Shown: piece after piece, positions 52,036 to 60,952 of the stretch
Numbering within the stretch: position 1 is the first letter of the stretch
Layout: every line of letters starts with the position of its first letter
DNA from: Pseudomonas fluorescens
GTDB taxonomy: Bacteria > Pseudomonadota > Gammaproteobacteria > Pseudomonadales > Pseudomonadaceae
Length of the DNA stretch: 64,000 nt
Direction: 5' to 3'
Assembly: GCF_900215245.1 (NCBI RefSeq)
Contig: NZ_LT907842.1
Coordinates: 2,604,001 to 2,668,000, forward strand
Made by a program: the position numbers and the translations under genes
The notes under the pieces: generated by a model
Told to the model about the DNA's origin: nothing
Databases searched by the model: none
Seen by the model: only the letters and a program-made list of their open reading frames with translations

Positions 52036-52428
52036 TCAATGTCCTGCCGAGTAAATGGCGTGCGGGTCTTTAAGCACCGGTTCCACAACCTTCCATTCGC
52101 CATTCTCGAACACGCGATAGAAGCAGCTGTGACGGCCGGTGTGGCAGGCGATGTCGCCGATTTGCTCGACCTTGAGGATCACCACGTCGGCGTCGCAGTC
52201 GATGCGCATCTCGTGCAGGGTTTGCACGTGCCCGGACTCTTCGCCCTTGCGCCACAGTTTGCCACGCGAACGTGACCAGTAAATGGCGCGCTGCTCAGTG
52301 GCGGTGAGGCTCAGGGCCTCACGGTTCATCCAGGCCATCATCAATACGCGCCCGGTCTTGTAGTCCTGGGCAATGGCCGGCACCAGGCCGTCACTGTCCC
52401 ACTTGATCTCGTCCAGCCAGTCTTTCAT
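52036..52428 (-). CDS. hisI: Phosphoribosyl-AMP cyclohydrolase
   Basis: Third step of histidine synthesis. It has 130 residues. The zinc site and active site are visible as [15 protein letters not shown] and [22 protein letters not shown] and TYWSRSRG-like [15 protein letters not shown] fit the family. ATG 52428 has GGAG 8 nt upstream; the longer reading to 52800 is an antisense shadow of ubiB. Confidence 0.96.
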   Translation of the reverse strand: MKDWLDEIKWDSDGLVPAIAQDYKTGRVLMMAWMNREALSLTATEQRAIYWSRSRGKLWRKGEESGHVQTLHEMRIDCDADVVILKVEQIGDIACHTGRHSCFYRVFENGEWKVVEPVLKDPHAIYSAGH

Positions 52429-52469
52429 GTTCGGCTCCGGCAATTTGCGACAGTGTATAACCGGATGGG

Positions 52470-54074
52470 TTATCGACGCACGATCAGATAAACACCCACG
52501 GCGACCATGATGCCCGCCGGCCAATGCCCCAATTGGTTCAGCGGCCCGCCAATGGCCAGCATCACGCCGCCGACCAGGTGCGCAGCACCCAGCAGGCGCA
52601 GGAACCAGTCGTCCTTGCGCGTTTGCCAGGGCGGCGCAGGGTCTTTGGCGTGGGGTTGTGACATGCGCTCCAGCAGGTCGCGGGTCATGTTGGCCAGGTG
52701 CGGCAGTTGCTCCACTTGGCTTTGCAGGTTGCCCAGCAGGGTTTTCGGGCTGACGCGCTCGCGCATCCAACGTTCGAGGAACGGCTGCGCGGTATTCCAC
52801 AGGTCGAGGTCCGGGTACAACTGACGGCCCAGGCCTTCGATGTTGAGCAGGGTCTTTTGCAGCAATACCAGCTGCGGCTGCACTTCCATATTGAAGCGGC
52901 GCGCGGTCTGGAACAGGCGCATCAGCACCTGGCCGAATGAAATATCTTTTAACGGTTTTTCAAAGATGGGTTCGCACACCGTACGGATCGCCGCTTCGAA
53001 TTCGTTGAGCTTGGTTTCCGCCGGCACCCAGCCCGAATCAATGTGCAACTGCGCCACGCGGCGATAGTCACGCTTGAAGAAGGCGAACAGGTTACGCGCC
53101 AGGTAATCCTGGTCTTCCGGGGTCAGGCTGCCGACGATGCCGCAGTCGATCGCAATGTACTGCGGGCTCCACGGGTTCACGGTGCTGACAAAGATGTTGC
53201 CGGGGTGCATGTCGGCGTGGAAGAAGCTGTCGCGGAACACCTGGGTGAAGAAAATCTCCACCCCGCGTTCGGCGAGCATCTTCATGTCGGTGCGCTGGTC
53301 TGCCAGGGTGGCGAGGTCGGTGACCTGCACGCCGTAGATGCGCTCCATCACCAGCACTTTCGGGCGGCACCAGTCCCAATACACCTGGGGCACGTACAGC
53401 AGGGGCGAGCCTTCGAAGTTGCGCTTGAGCTGGCTGGCGTTGGCGGCTTCGCGCAGCAGGTCGAGTTCGTCGTAGATGGTTTTTTCGTAGTCGGCGACCA
53501 CGTCCACCGGGTGCAGCAGGCGCGCATCGGCAGAGAAACGTTCGGCGGCGCGGGCGAGGATGAACAGCCACGCCAGGTCCTGGCCGATGATCGGCTTGAG
53601 GCCCGGGCGAATCACCTTCACCACCACTTCTTCGCCGGTCTTGAGCTGCGCGGCGTGCACTTGTGCGACCGAGGCCGAGGCCAGTGGGTCGATGTCGAAG
53701 CGGCTGAACACTTCGCTGATCTTCTTGCCCAACTGCTCTTCGATCAGCTTCATCGATTGCTGGGAGTCGAAGGGCGGTACGCGGTCCTGCAACAGCATCA
53801 GTTCGTCGGCAATATCTTCCGGCAGCAGGTCGCGCCGCGTGGAGAGGATCTGCCCGAATTTGATAAAGATCGGCCCCAGGTCCTGCAACGCCAGGCGCAG
53901 GCGCGCGCCACGGCTCAGCTCCAGCGGCTTGCGCGGGAACCAGCGCCACGGCAGTACATAACGCACCGCCAGCAGAAACCACGGCAAGGGCAGGGCGAAC
54001 AGCAGGTCATCGAGGCGGTAGCGGATTACGACGCGCTGGATACGAAACAAACGGCGGACGGCGAGCAGCTTCAT
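52470..54074 (-). CDS. ubiB: Ubiquinone biosynthesis ATPase/kinase-like protein UbiB
   Basis: Member of the ABC1/ADCK family needed for coenzyme Q synthesis. It has 534 residues. The family's KxGQ motif reads [20 protein letters not shown] near 72. The Ala-rich loop is [10 protein letters not shown]. The catalytic HxDxHxxN reads [12 protein letters not shown] and DFG-like text is IDCGIVGSL. Two C-terminal membrane helices follow ([14 protein letters not shown] and [14 protein letters not shown]). Overlaps ubiJ by ATGA in a ubiE-ubiJ-ubiB operon. Confidence 0.96.
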   Translation of the reverse strand: MKLLAVRRLFRIQRVVIRYRLDDLLFALPLPWFLLAVRYVLPWRWFPRKPLELSRGARLRLALQDLGPIFIKFGQILSTRRDLLPEDIADELMLLQDRVPPFDSQQSMKLIEEQLGKKISEVFSRFDIDPLASASVAQVHAAQLKTGEEVVVKVIRPGLKPIIGQDLAWLFILARAAERFSADARLLHPVDVVADYEKTIYDELDLLREAANASQLKRNFEGSPLLYVPQVYWDWCRPKVLVMERIYGVQVTDLATLADQRTDMKMLAERGVEIFFTQVFRDSFFHADMHPGNIFVSTVNPWSPQYIAIDCGIVGSLTPEDQDYLARNLFAFFKRDYRRVAQLHIDSGWVPAETKLNEFEAAIRTVCEPIFEKPLKDISFGQVLMRLFQTARRFNMEVQPQLVLLQKTLLNIEGLGRQLYPDLDLWNTAQPFLERWMRERVSPKTLLGNLQSQVEQLPHLANMTRDLLERMSQPHAKDPAPPWQTRKDDWFLRLLGAAHLVGGVMLAIGGPLNQLGHWPAGIMVAVGVYLIVRR

Positions 54075-54694
54075 GCGTTATCGCTTGGATCAAGGGACCG
54101 GCTCAGGCGCTCGAAGCGCGCCTCAAGGCGTTCCAGGTCGATTTTGGCCTTGTCGAGTTCGCGAAAGCGCGCTTGCGCTTCCCGTTGCCCAACCAGGGTG
54201 CGCGATTCTTCGCTCAGGTATTCGGCGAGGTTCTGGTTGAGGCTGGCGAACCCCTGCTGGTACCAGCGCGAGCGGCTGCGCAGGTGCCCGCTGATCAGCT
54301 GGGTGGCGACGGGGCCGATCCAGCGCGACAGCTCGTATTCCCAATCCAGTTCCAGGTCCTGCAGCACGGCGGCCAGGTCCATCAGCACCGCGCTGTCGCC
54401 TTCCAGCTCCACTTCTGGGCTGTGCAGGATGGCGGTTTTATGGCGACTCAGCGCCAGGTGCAACAGGCTCGACGCCGGCGCACGCAGGGTGCAATCGGCC
54501 TCGGCGGCCCAGGCGCTTGCGAGCAGCAGGCCTTCATCGCTGGGCAGGATAAACAGCTGCAAGGCGGGGCTGCGGCAATCGACGGCAATGATTTTGCCGT
54601 TCAAGTGCGCGAGCCGCGCCAGGGCGGTGCTGTCCAGGCGCAGCACACGGTTGAGGCCGTGTTCAACGCTGGCGAGAAGACCGGCGAACAGCAT
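54071..54694 (-). CDS. ubiJ: Ubiquinone biosynthesis accessory factor UbiJ
   Basis: Protein of 207 residues with an SCP2 (sterol carrier) domain in the first 110 residues (for example [20 protein letters not shown]). A charged helical C-terminus follows ([20 protein letters not shown]). UbiJ holds lipid intermediates for the Q-biosynthesis complex. It sits between ubiE and ubiB with overlaps on both sides, which is the classical operon order. Confidence 0.92.
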   Translation of the reverse strand: MLFAGLLASVEHGLNRVLRLDSTALARLAHLNGKIIAVDCRSPALQLFILPSDEGLLLASAWAAEADCTLRAPASSLLHLALSRHKTAILHSPEVELEGDSAVLMDLAAVLQDLELDWEYELSRWIGPVATQLISGHLRSRSRWYQQGFASLNQNLAEYLSEESRTLVGQREAQARFRELDKAKIDLERLEARFERLSRSLDPSDNA

Positions 54695-55464
54695 CAGGGC
54701 TTGATACCGCGATGCAGGGCGACGATACCCGAGGTCATGTTGTGGTAAGTCACGCGGTCGAAACCGGCTTCTACCATCATCGACTTGAGGGTTTCCTGGT
54801 CGGGGTGCATGCGGATCGATTCAGCCAGGTAGCGGTAGCTTTCGGCGTCGTTGGTGATCAGCTTGCCCATCAGCGGCATGAAGGCGAACGAGTAGGTGTC
54901 GTAGACCTTGGACATCAGCGCGTTGGTCGGCTTGGAGAACTCCAGTACCAGCAGGCGGCCGCCCGGCTTGAGTACGCGCAGCATCGAGCGGATCGCGTCC
55001 TCTTTATGGGTCACGTTGCGCAGGCCGAAGGCGATGGTCACGCAGTCGAAATGGTTGTCCGGGAACGGCAGCTTTTCCGCATCGGCCTGGACGAACTCGA
55101 TATTGCCGGCCACACCTTTATCCAGCAGGCGATCGCGGCCGACCTTGAGCATCGAGCCATTGATGTCCGCCAGCACGACCTGGCCGGTAGGGCCGACGAG
55201 CTTGGAGAATTTGGCCGCCAGATCGCCCGTACCGCCGGCGATATCCAGCACGCGGTTGCCGGTGCGTACGCCCGACAACTCAATGGTGAAGCGCTTCCAC
55301 AGGCGGTGCATGCCGCCCGACAGCACGTCGTTCATCAGGTCGTACTTGGCGGCTACGGAGTGGAACACCTCAGCGACTTTTTCCGCTTTCTGGCTTTCCG
55401 GGACGTTCTTGAAACCGAAGTGAGTGGTGGGTTCGGCATCGCTGCCTTTGCGCTGATCAGTCAT
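54694..55464 (-). CDS. ubiE: Ubiquinone/menaquinone C-methyltransferase
   Basis: SAM-dependent C-methyltransferase of ubiquinone synthesis. It has 256 residues. Motif I is [15 protein letters not shown] near 75; the family signatures [17 protein letters not shown] and [14 protein letters not shown] are present. The start is at [18 protein letters not shown]; a reading to 55527 has no support. It overlaps ubiJ by one base. The 144-bp gap to the divergent PHA-granule-type gene should hold promoters for both. Confidence 0.96.
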   Translation of the reverse strand: MTDQRKGSDAEPTTHFGFKNVPESQKAEKVAEVFHSVAAKYDLMNDVLSGGMHRLWKRFTIELSGVRTGNRVLDIAGGTGDLAAKFSKLVGPTGQVVLADINGSMLKVGRDRLLDKGVAGNIEFVQADAEKLPFPDNHFDCVTIAFGLRNVTHKEDAIRSMLRVLKPGGRLLVLEFSKPTNALMSKVYDTYSFAFMPLMGKLITNDAESYRYLAESIRMHPDQETLKSMMVEAGFDRVTYHNMTSGIVALHRGIKP

Positions 55465-55608
55465 ATCGCTGTCACCAAAAGAGAATGCGGGACATGATAA
55501 TCCCCAAGGCCTGCTTTGTCTTGGCAAGGCTGAAGGTAAGATAGACGGTCACCGAGACCTTTTGCCGCATGGCAGGTGTTCCAGTCGCTATAAAGAGGAG
55601 TCATAGCA

Positions 55609-55884
55609 ATGGCCCGTATTACCGTTGAACGTGCACACACCCTGGGTAAGGACGGCGCGCGCGCGAAGGCCGAGAAGTTGGCGAACAAACTCAAGGAGCA
55701 ATATGGCCTGGAGCCATCGTGGTCCGGCGATACCTTGAACCTCAAGCGTTCGGGGGTTAAAGGCACTGTGTTGGTTGCGGATGATTCGTTGCGTATTGAT
55801 GTGGAACTGGGACTGTTGATGTCGGCCATGAGTGGCACTATCAAGTCTGAAATCGAGAAGGCCCTGGATAAGGCATTGGCCTGA
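55609..55884 (+). CDS. PHA granule-region family protein (polyhydroxyalkanoic acid system protein)
   Basis: Basic protein of 91 residues (MARITVERAHTLGKDGARAK) of the family named for its place beside the pha genes in pseudomonads. The rest is an alpha/beta pattern ending in a charged helix (TIKSEIEKALDKALA). There are no membrane or export signals. GAGG is about 12 nt before the ATG. A role in PHA metabolism is only suggested by position. Confidence 0.88.
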   Translation: MARITVERAHTLGKDGARAKAEKLANKLKEQYGLEPSWSGDTLNLKRSGVKGTVLVADDSLRIDVELGLLMSAMSGTIKSEIEKALDKALA

Positions 55885-55989
55885 TCGCTGTGTTCTTAGG
55901 GTGCCGATTCTAATTTTTCACCCTACTTTGTGCCCAAGCCCTCAACTCCTGCGGGCCGTTCCTCGACCCTAATCTGCGTGAGGTGCACC

Positions 55990-56412
55990 ATGGCCAAAGT
56001 TATTTTGAAGAAAAAAATCGACGTTCAGTCTACCGCCCTGAGTGACGTTAAAAGCTATGCCCGCAAGATCTGGCTGGCGGGCCTTGGTGCCTATGCCAAG
56101 GTCGGCAGCGAGGGTGCCGAGTACTTCAAAGAGCTGGTTAAGTCTGGTCAACATGTTGAAAGTAAAGGCAAAAAAGTTGTGGTTGAACAACTTGATGCCG
56201 CCAACAGTCAGATTGACCAAGTAAAGAGTAATGTCTCAAGCGTCAAAGGCCTGGTTGAAGTTCAACTGGATAAAGTTGAAAAAGCTTTTGACACGCGTGT
56301 TGCAAGTGCCTTGAATCGAATCGGCATTGCGTCTAAACATGACGTTGAGACACTCTCTGCTAAGCTCGAAGAGCTGACGGCATTGCTAGAACGTGTCGCG
56401 CGTAAACACTAA
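55990..56412 (+). CDS. phaI: PHA granule-associated phasin PhaI
   Basis: Small phasin of 140 residues that coats medium-chain-length PHA granules. The phasin part begins SYARKIWLAGLGAYAKVGSE, and a helical region with repeated heptad-like leucines and valines follows (QIDQVKSNVSSVKGLVEVQL). GAGG precedes the ATG by 6 nt; the in-frame start at 55930 is not used. Its phasin core matches the N-terminus of PhaF, showing a shared origin. phaF follows after 12 bp. Confidence 0.95.
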   Translation: MAKVILKKKIDVQSTALSDVKSYARKIWLAGLGAYAKVGSEGAEYFKELVKSGQHVESKGKKVVVEQLDAANSQIDQVKSNVSSVKGLVEVQLDKVEKAFDTRVASALNRIGIASKHDVETLSAKLEELTALLERVARKH

Positions 56413-56424
56413 GGAGACATCGGG

Positions 56425-57342
56425 ATGGCTGTTAAAAAGACTACTCAGAAAGAAGGCAGCTCGTGGATCGGGGAAGTTGAAAAATATTCCCGTAAAATCT
56501 GGCTTGCTGGTTTAGGCGTGTACTCGAAGGTTAGCAGTGACGGCGGCAAATACTTCGAGACGTTGGTCAAGGACGGCGAGAAGGCCGAGAAGTTGACCAA
56601 GAGCACAGTCGGTAAAAAAGTAGAGGCGGCAAAAGCGAGCGCCGATTCTGCGAAATCGAGCATTTCGGATACCTGGGGCAAGTTGGAAGAGACTTTCGAC
56701 AAGCGTCTCAACAGTGCTATTTCGCGATTGGGCGTGCCCAGCAAAGCGGAACTGAAGACGCTGCACAGCAAGGTCGATACCCTGACCAAGCAAATCGAAA
56801 AACTCACCGGTGCCAAAGTGGCCCCGGCTAAAACGGCAGCCGCTAAACCTGCTGCCAAGCCTGCCGCTAAAACCGCCGCTGCCAAACCCGCTGCGAAAAC
56901 CGCGGCCAAGCCACTGGTTAAAGCGCCAGCCAAGCCTGCGGCAAAAACCGCTGCTGCCAAACCGGCCGCCAAGTCGGCAGCCAAGTCGGCAGCCAAGCCA
57001 GTGGCGGCGAAAACCGCTGCCAAGCCAGCGGCTAAACCTGCAGCCAAGGCAGTCGCCAAACCGGCCGCGAAGCCAGCCGCTAAAACAGCAGCGGCAAAAC
57101 CCGCTGCTGCAGCAAAAACCGCAACAGCAAAACCTGTGGCTGCCAAGCCAGCGGCAAAACCAGCCGCCGCCAAGAAGCCCGCGGTCGCGAAAAAGCCCGC
57201 AGCGCCAAAGCCTGCCGTCGCGGCCAAGCCCGCAACCCCAGCGCCAACCGCGTCGACAGCCAACTCGGTGTCCGCGCCGACGCACGCTGCTACTGCCCCG
57301 ACTGTCACGCCGGCAACGCCGACGTCATCCAGTCAGTCCTGA
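56425..57342 (+). CDS. phaF: PHA granule-associated protein PhaF with histone H1-like tail
   Basis: Granule phasin and nucleoid-binding protein that spreads PHA granules between daughter cells. It has 305 residues. Residues 1-130 form the phasin domain (YSRKIWLAGLGVYSKVSSDG) with a coiled leucine-zipper-like part (LKTLHSKVDTLTKQIEKLTG). Residues 131-265 are KPAAK/AAKPA repeats that bind DNA. The last 40 residues are Ala/Thr/Ser/Pro-rich with no Lys after KPATP. AAGGAG precedes the ATG. A terminator follows. Confidence 0.95.
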   Translation: MAVKKTTQKEGSSWIGEVEKYSRKIWLAGLGVYSKVSSDGGKYFETLVKDGEKAEKLTKSTVGKKVEAAKASADSAKSSISDTWGKLEETFDKRLNSAISRLGVPSKAELKTLHSKVDTLTKQIEKLTGAKVAPAKTAAAKPAAKPAAKTAAAKPAAKTAAKPLVKAPAKPAAKTAAAKPAAKSAAKSAAKPVAAKTAAKPAAKPAAKAVAKPAAKPAAKTAAAKPAAAAKTATAKPVAAKPAAKPAAAKKPAVAKKPAAPKPAVAAKPATPAPTASTANSVSAPTHAATAPTVTPATPTSSSQS

Positions 57343-57356
57343 TTTTTTCAGGGCAC

Positions 57357-57394
57357 AACAAACGCCCGGCCTGTGAAGGTCGGGCGTTTTTTTG
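57357..57394 (+). terminator. Intrinsic terminator of phaIF
   Basis: AACGCCCGGCC pairs with GGTCGGGCGTT across a TGTGAA loop and ends in seven T. Confidence 0.92.
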
Positions 57395-57421
57395 CGACTT
57401 TATGAACACCTCAAATCCAAT

Positions 57422-57508
57422 GTGGGAGCGGGCTTGCCCGCGATGGCGCAGTGTCAGTCACATTGAAATTGGCTGATCCACCGCTATCGCGGGCAAGCCC
57501 GCTCCCAC
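57422..57508. repeat. REPIN (GCCCGCGA variant arms)
   Basis: The arms read GTGGGAGCGGGCTTGCCCGC and its inverse, with T to C in the core on both sides, so pairing is kept. It ends 4 bp from the phaD stop. Confidence 0.92.
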
Positions 57509-57512
57509 ATGT

Positions 57513-58133
57513 TCAATCCAGATCATCCAGGTATTTCAGGGCGAACCGCTCGGTCGCCTGTCGCGCCGGCAACAGCAGATGCGGCGCCACCAGCATCATG
57601 ATCTGGTACACCACCACCCGCACTTCGCCTTCACGGTCGAGAATTCGCTGGTAATCCAGGGAAAACAGCAAGGTCAGGGTGATTTGCTCCACCAGTTGCC
57701 CCAATGCTTGGGTGTCACTGACCAACTGCCCGGCTGCCTTCAACCGCGCAAGCAACGAAGCCAGTGTTCGCTTGAGCGCCGTGAGCAAGTGACGAATGCC
57801 CTTGGCCAGCTTCGGCAGCCGCCCTGCAAGGTTCGACAGGTCCTGAAACAGAAACCGGTAATGGGCCATGCGCTCGACGATCAGGTGCAGGAATAACCAA
57901 TAATCCTCGGCCTTCAACTGCGCATCCGGCGGTGGGTCGAGCAGCGGTGCCAGCTCGTTCTGAAAGCGCTCGAACAGCCCGAGCACCAACGGTTCCTTGC
58001 CATGGAAGTGGTAGTAGAGGTTGCCGGGGCTGATCCCCATTTCATTGGCCACCTCCATGGTCGACACGTTCGGTTCGCCCTTGTGGTTGAACAACTGCAG
58101 GGCACATTCAAGGATACGGTCGCGGGTCTTCAT
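57513..58133 (-). CDS. phaD: TetR-family regulator PhaD
   Basis: Activator of pha genes that responds to a fatty-acid-derived CoA ligand. It has 206 residues. The TetR helix-turn-helix is VSTMEVANEMGISPGNLYYHF at 23-43 (written here as the family pattern). The ligand domain is Leu-rich. Last gene of the minus-strand pha operon, 27 bp after phaC2. Confidence 0.94.
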   Translation of the reverse strand: MKTRDRILECALQLFNHKGEPNVSTMEVANEMGISPGNLYYHFHGKEPLVLGLFERFQNELAPLLDPPPDAQLKAEDYWLFLHLIVERMAHYRFLFQDLSNLAGRLPKLAKGIRHLLTALKRTLASLLARLKAAGQLVSDTQALGQLVEQITLTLLFSLDYQRILDREGEVRVVVYQIMMLVAPHLLLPARQATERFALKYLDDLD

Positions 58134-58160
58134 CCAGTCTTCTTAATGTGATCGTTGAGC

Positions 58161-59843
58161 TCAGCGCACTCGCACATAGGTGCCCGGCGCCGCTTCCATC
58201 GGTGGGTAATTCTGGTTGCCCAGGGCGGTCAGGGTTTCGCGCTGCACGCCGGAGCGTTGTTGAATCCACGCCAGCCACTGCGGCCACCAGCTGCCTTCGA
58301 CGTGGCTGGCGTCGTAGTACCAGGCGCGTGGGTCGCTGCTCAGCTTGGGGTTTTCGACGTAGTTGGCCTTGGGATTGCCCGGCGGGTTGAGGATGCTCTG
58401 GATATGCCCGCTGTTGGAGAGTACGAAGCGCCGCTCGCCGCCCAGCAATTGGGTGGAGCGATACACCGCGTCCCACGGTGTGATGTGGTCGTTGATCCCG
58501 GCCACGCTGAAGCTGTCCACCGTGACCTTCTGCAAATCGATAGGCGTGCCGCACACTTCCAGGCCGCCGGGGTGGCTCAACGGGTTGTGCTTGAAGAAGT
58601 CCAGCAAATCGCCATGCAGCGCGGCGGGCAGCCGCGTGTTGTCGTTGTTCCAATACAGGATGTCGAACGCTGGCGGTTCCTTGCCCAGCAGGTAGTTGTT
58701 GATCCAGTAGTTCCAGATCAGGTCGTTGGGGCGCATCCAGGCAAACACCTTGGCCATGTCGCGACCGTCCAGCACGCCTTGCTGGTAGGAACGGCGCTTG
58801 GCGGCTTCCAGGGTTTGTTCATCGGCGAACAGGGTGGCGGGGCTGTCGATCTGGCTGTCCAGCAGGCTCACCAGGTAACTGGCGCTGGAAATGCGCCGTA
58901 GCTGGCGTTTGGCTTGCAGGTGGCCTTGCAGCGCGGCAATGGTCAGGCCGCCGGCGCAGGCGCCCATCAGGTTGACCTCGCGGGCGCCGGTGATCGCCCT
59001 GCACACATTCAACGCTTCTTCCAGCGCCGCCACGTAGGTGGACAGGCCCCATTCACGGTGACGCACATCCGGGTTGCGCCAGCTGACCATAAAGGTCTGC
59101 AGGCCGTTTTTCAGGGCGTACTGCACAAAGCTGTTGGCCGGGCTGAGATCGAAAATGTAGTACTTGTTGATTTGCGGCGGCACGATCAGCAGGGGCTTGG
59201 CGTACTGTTTTTCGCTCATGGGCTTGTATTGGATCAGCTCCAACAGCTCGTTGCGAAACACCACTGAACCCGGGGTGGTGGCGACAGTCTTGCCCACTTC
59301 AAAAGCGTGTTTGCTGACCTGACTTGGCAAGCCATTGTTGTGCAGTAAGTCGTTGAACAGGTTGCTCACGCCGCGCACCACACTGTTGCCGCCTGAGTTG
59401 AGCAACTCCTTGATGGCCAGTGGGTTGAGCAGCGTATTGGAGGGCGAGACGGCATCGTTGAACAAGGCGAATGCGAAGTGCGCACGGGCTCGATCATCTG
59501 CGCTCAAGGCGCTGTCATCGATCCAGTGGCGGGTCTGTTTCTGCCAACTCAAATAGGCTTGCAAGCTGCGTCGATACAGCGGGTTGAGCTTCCAGGTAGG
59601 GTCGATAAAGCGCGCGTCGTTAGGGTTGGGCTCGTGCACGGTTTCGCCCAGCAGGACGCGGCCCAGCTGGCCGCTCAACGCCAGCGCGTGACGCGCGGTA
59701 TGCACCGGGTTGCGCAAGCCGTGACTTGCGACGCTGCGCAGGGTTGCCAGCAGATCCCGCCCCCTGAGGCCAGTAATCGCATTTTGCGCATTGATGAACG
59801 CGGCAGGGATGGGCGCCGGGTTCGTCACGGGTCTTTCTCGCAT
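58161..59843 (-). CDS. phaC2: Class II PHA synthase 2
   Basis: Polymerises (R)-3-hydroxyacyl-CoA of C6-C14 to PHA on the granule. It has 560 residues from an ATG with AAGGAG 10 nt upstream. The lipase-like box is MGACAGGL, and its Cys counts to residue 296. Asp and His of the triad lie in the C-terminal part (GINDHITPWDA and LSNSGHIQSILNPPGNPKA, His in SGHI). It is about half identical by eye to PhaC1. An N-terminal extension to 59879 has no ribosome site. Confidence 0.96.
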   Translation of the reverse strand: MRERPVTNPAPIPAAFINAQNAITGLRGRDLLATLRSVASHGLRNPVHTARHALALSGQLGRVLLGETVHEPNPNDARFIDPTWKLNPLYRRSLQAYLSWQKQTRHWIDDSALSADDRARAHFAFALFNDAVSPSNTLLNPLAIKELLNSGGNSVVRGVSNLFNDLLHNNGLPSQVSKHAFEVGKTVATTPGSVVFRNELLELIQYKPMSEKQYAKPLLIVPPQINKYYIFDLSPANSFVQYALKNGLQTFMVSWRNPDVRHREWGLSTYVAALEEALNVCRAITGAREVNLMGACAGGLTIAALQGHLQAKRQLRRISSASYLVSLLDSQIDSPATLFADEQTLEAAKRRSYQQGVLDGRDMAKVFAWMRPNDLIWNYWINNYLLGKEPPAFDILYWNNDNTRLPAALHGDLLDFFKHNPLSHPGGLEVCGTPIDLQKVTVDSFSVAGINDHITPWDAVYRSTQLLGGERRFVLSNSGHIQSILNPPGNPKANYVENPKLSSDPRAWYYDASHVEGSWWPQWLAWIQQRSGVQRETLTALGNQNYPPMEAAPGTYVRVR

Positions 59844-59931
59844 GAGCCAACACTCCTTCGTCAAGGCAACAACAGGCACGCCAATTCAGAACCATAGTCG
59901 GTTCTCGGCAAGTTGCGCGGCGGTGCAGTCC

Positions 59932-60777
59932 TTACACCGCCGGTCGCGGGTGAATCACAGCCCGCAGGCGCTCCTCCTCGAGAAACTTCATGATGATCGG
60001 CGCCACGGCTTCGGCCCGGGTGATCAGGAACAAGTGGCCGTCATCAATGATGTGCAACTGTGCGTTGGGAATACGCCAGGCGAGCATGCGCATGTTGATC
60101 AGTGGGATCAGCGGGTCGTCGTCCCCCGCCAGCACCAGGGTGGGTTGGCGGATCTTGTGCAGCCAGTGAATGCTCGTCCAGCCCAGCCCCGCGAACAGCT
60201 GCCAGTAGTAACCCAGCTTGCCGGCCGAGCGCACTTTGCTGGCGTGCTCGGCGGCCAGTTTTGAATCGCGGCGGAATGAGCCGCCATAAATCATTGGCGC
60301 AATGCGCACCACATGGGACGGCTGGATATAACGCCGGGGGCTGGCCATGAGCCACAGCACCTTCGGCTTGCCCGGCACCATGAACGCCCCGGCAGCGGTG
60401 GCCGCCAGGATCAGCTTCTTGCAGCGCTCGGGGTAGTCATACGCAAATTGTTGCGCCAGCGCCCCGCCCCAGGACACACCAACGGCGTTCACCTGGCCGT
60501 AGTCGAGGTAATCGAGCATGCGTGCGGTAAGTTTGGCCAATCCTGGAAATCGATAGGGCCGTTTGGGCGTCGAGGAGCCGCCCACGCCCGGCACATCGAA
60601 GGCGATCACTTCCAGGTCCGGGTCCAGCGCCTGGACGAACGGAAACACCAGCTCAAGGTTGGCGCCGATACCGTTGAAAATCAGCAGCGGCGTCAAGTGA
60701 GGCTTGCCCGGGCGCACCGCCGTGCGGATGGTCTGGCCATCCAGGTCGATGGTACGGAAGATGAACGGTTGCGGCAT
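59932..60777 (-). CDS. phaZ: Intracellular medium-chain-length PHA depolymerase
   Basis: Releases 3-hydroxyalkanoates from granules. It is an alpha/beta hydrolase of 281 residues. The nucleophile lies in VGVSWGGALAQQ (Ser102), and the His in DDGHLFLI (His248); both positions equal those reported for P. putida PhaZ. The start MPQPFIFRTIDLDGQTIR is chosen; the longer frame extends into the REPIN. It lies between the two synthase genes as in all class II clusters. Confidence 0.96.
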   Translation of the reverse strand: MPQPFIFRTIDLDGQTIRTAVRPGKPHLTPLLIFNGIGANLELVFPFVQALDPDLEVIAFDVPGVGGSSTPKRPYRFPGLAKLTARMLDYLDYGQVNAVGVSWGGALAQQFAYDYPERCKKLILAATAAGAFMVPGKPKVLWLMASPRRYIQPSHVVRIAPMIYGGSFRRDSKLAAEHASKVRSAGKLGYYWQLFAGLGWTSIHWLHKIRQPTLVLAGDDDPLIPLINMRMLAWRIPNAQLHIIDDGHLFLITRAEAVAPIIMKFLEEERLRAVIHPRPAV

Positions 60778-60828
60778 GCTCAAGCCCTGTGAAATGGCGC
60801 GATATTTCCCTGTCGGAACCCGATCAAT

Positions 60829-60916
60829 GTGGGAGCGGGCTTGCTCGCGAAAGCAGTGTGTCAGTTGATGCATTCGGTGGCTGACACACCGCCTTCGCGA
60901 GCAAGCCCGCTCCCAC
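60829..60916. repeat. REPIN inside the pha operon
   Basis: Both arms are intact. It sits between phaC1 and phaZ, 36 bp after the phaC1 stop. Confidence 0.93.
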
Positions 60917-60952
60917 AGTTGACCGCATTCCAGCTACAAAACAGTGTTTCGT

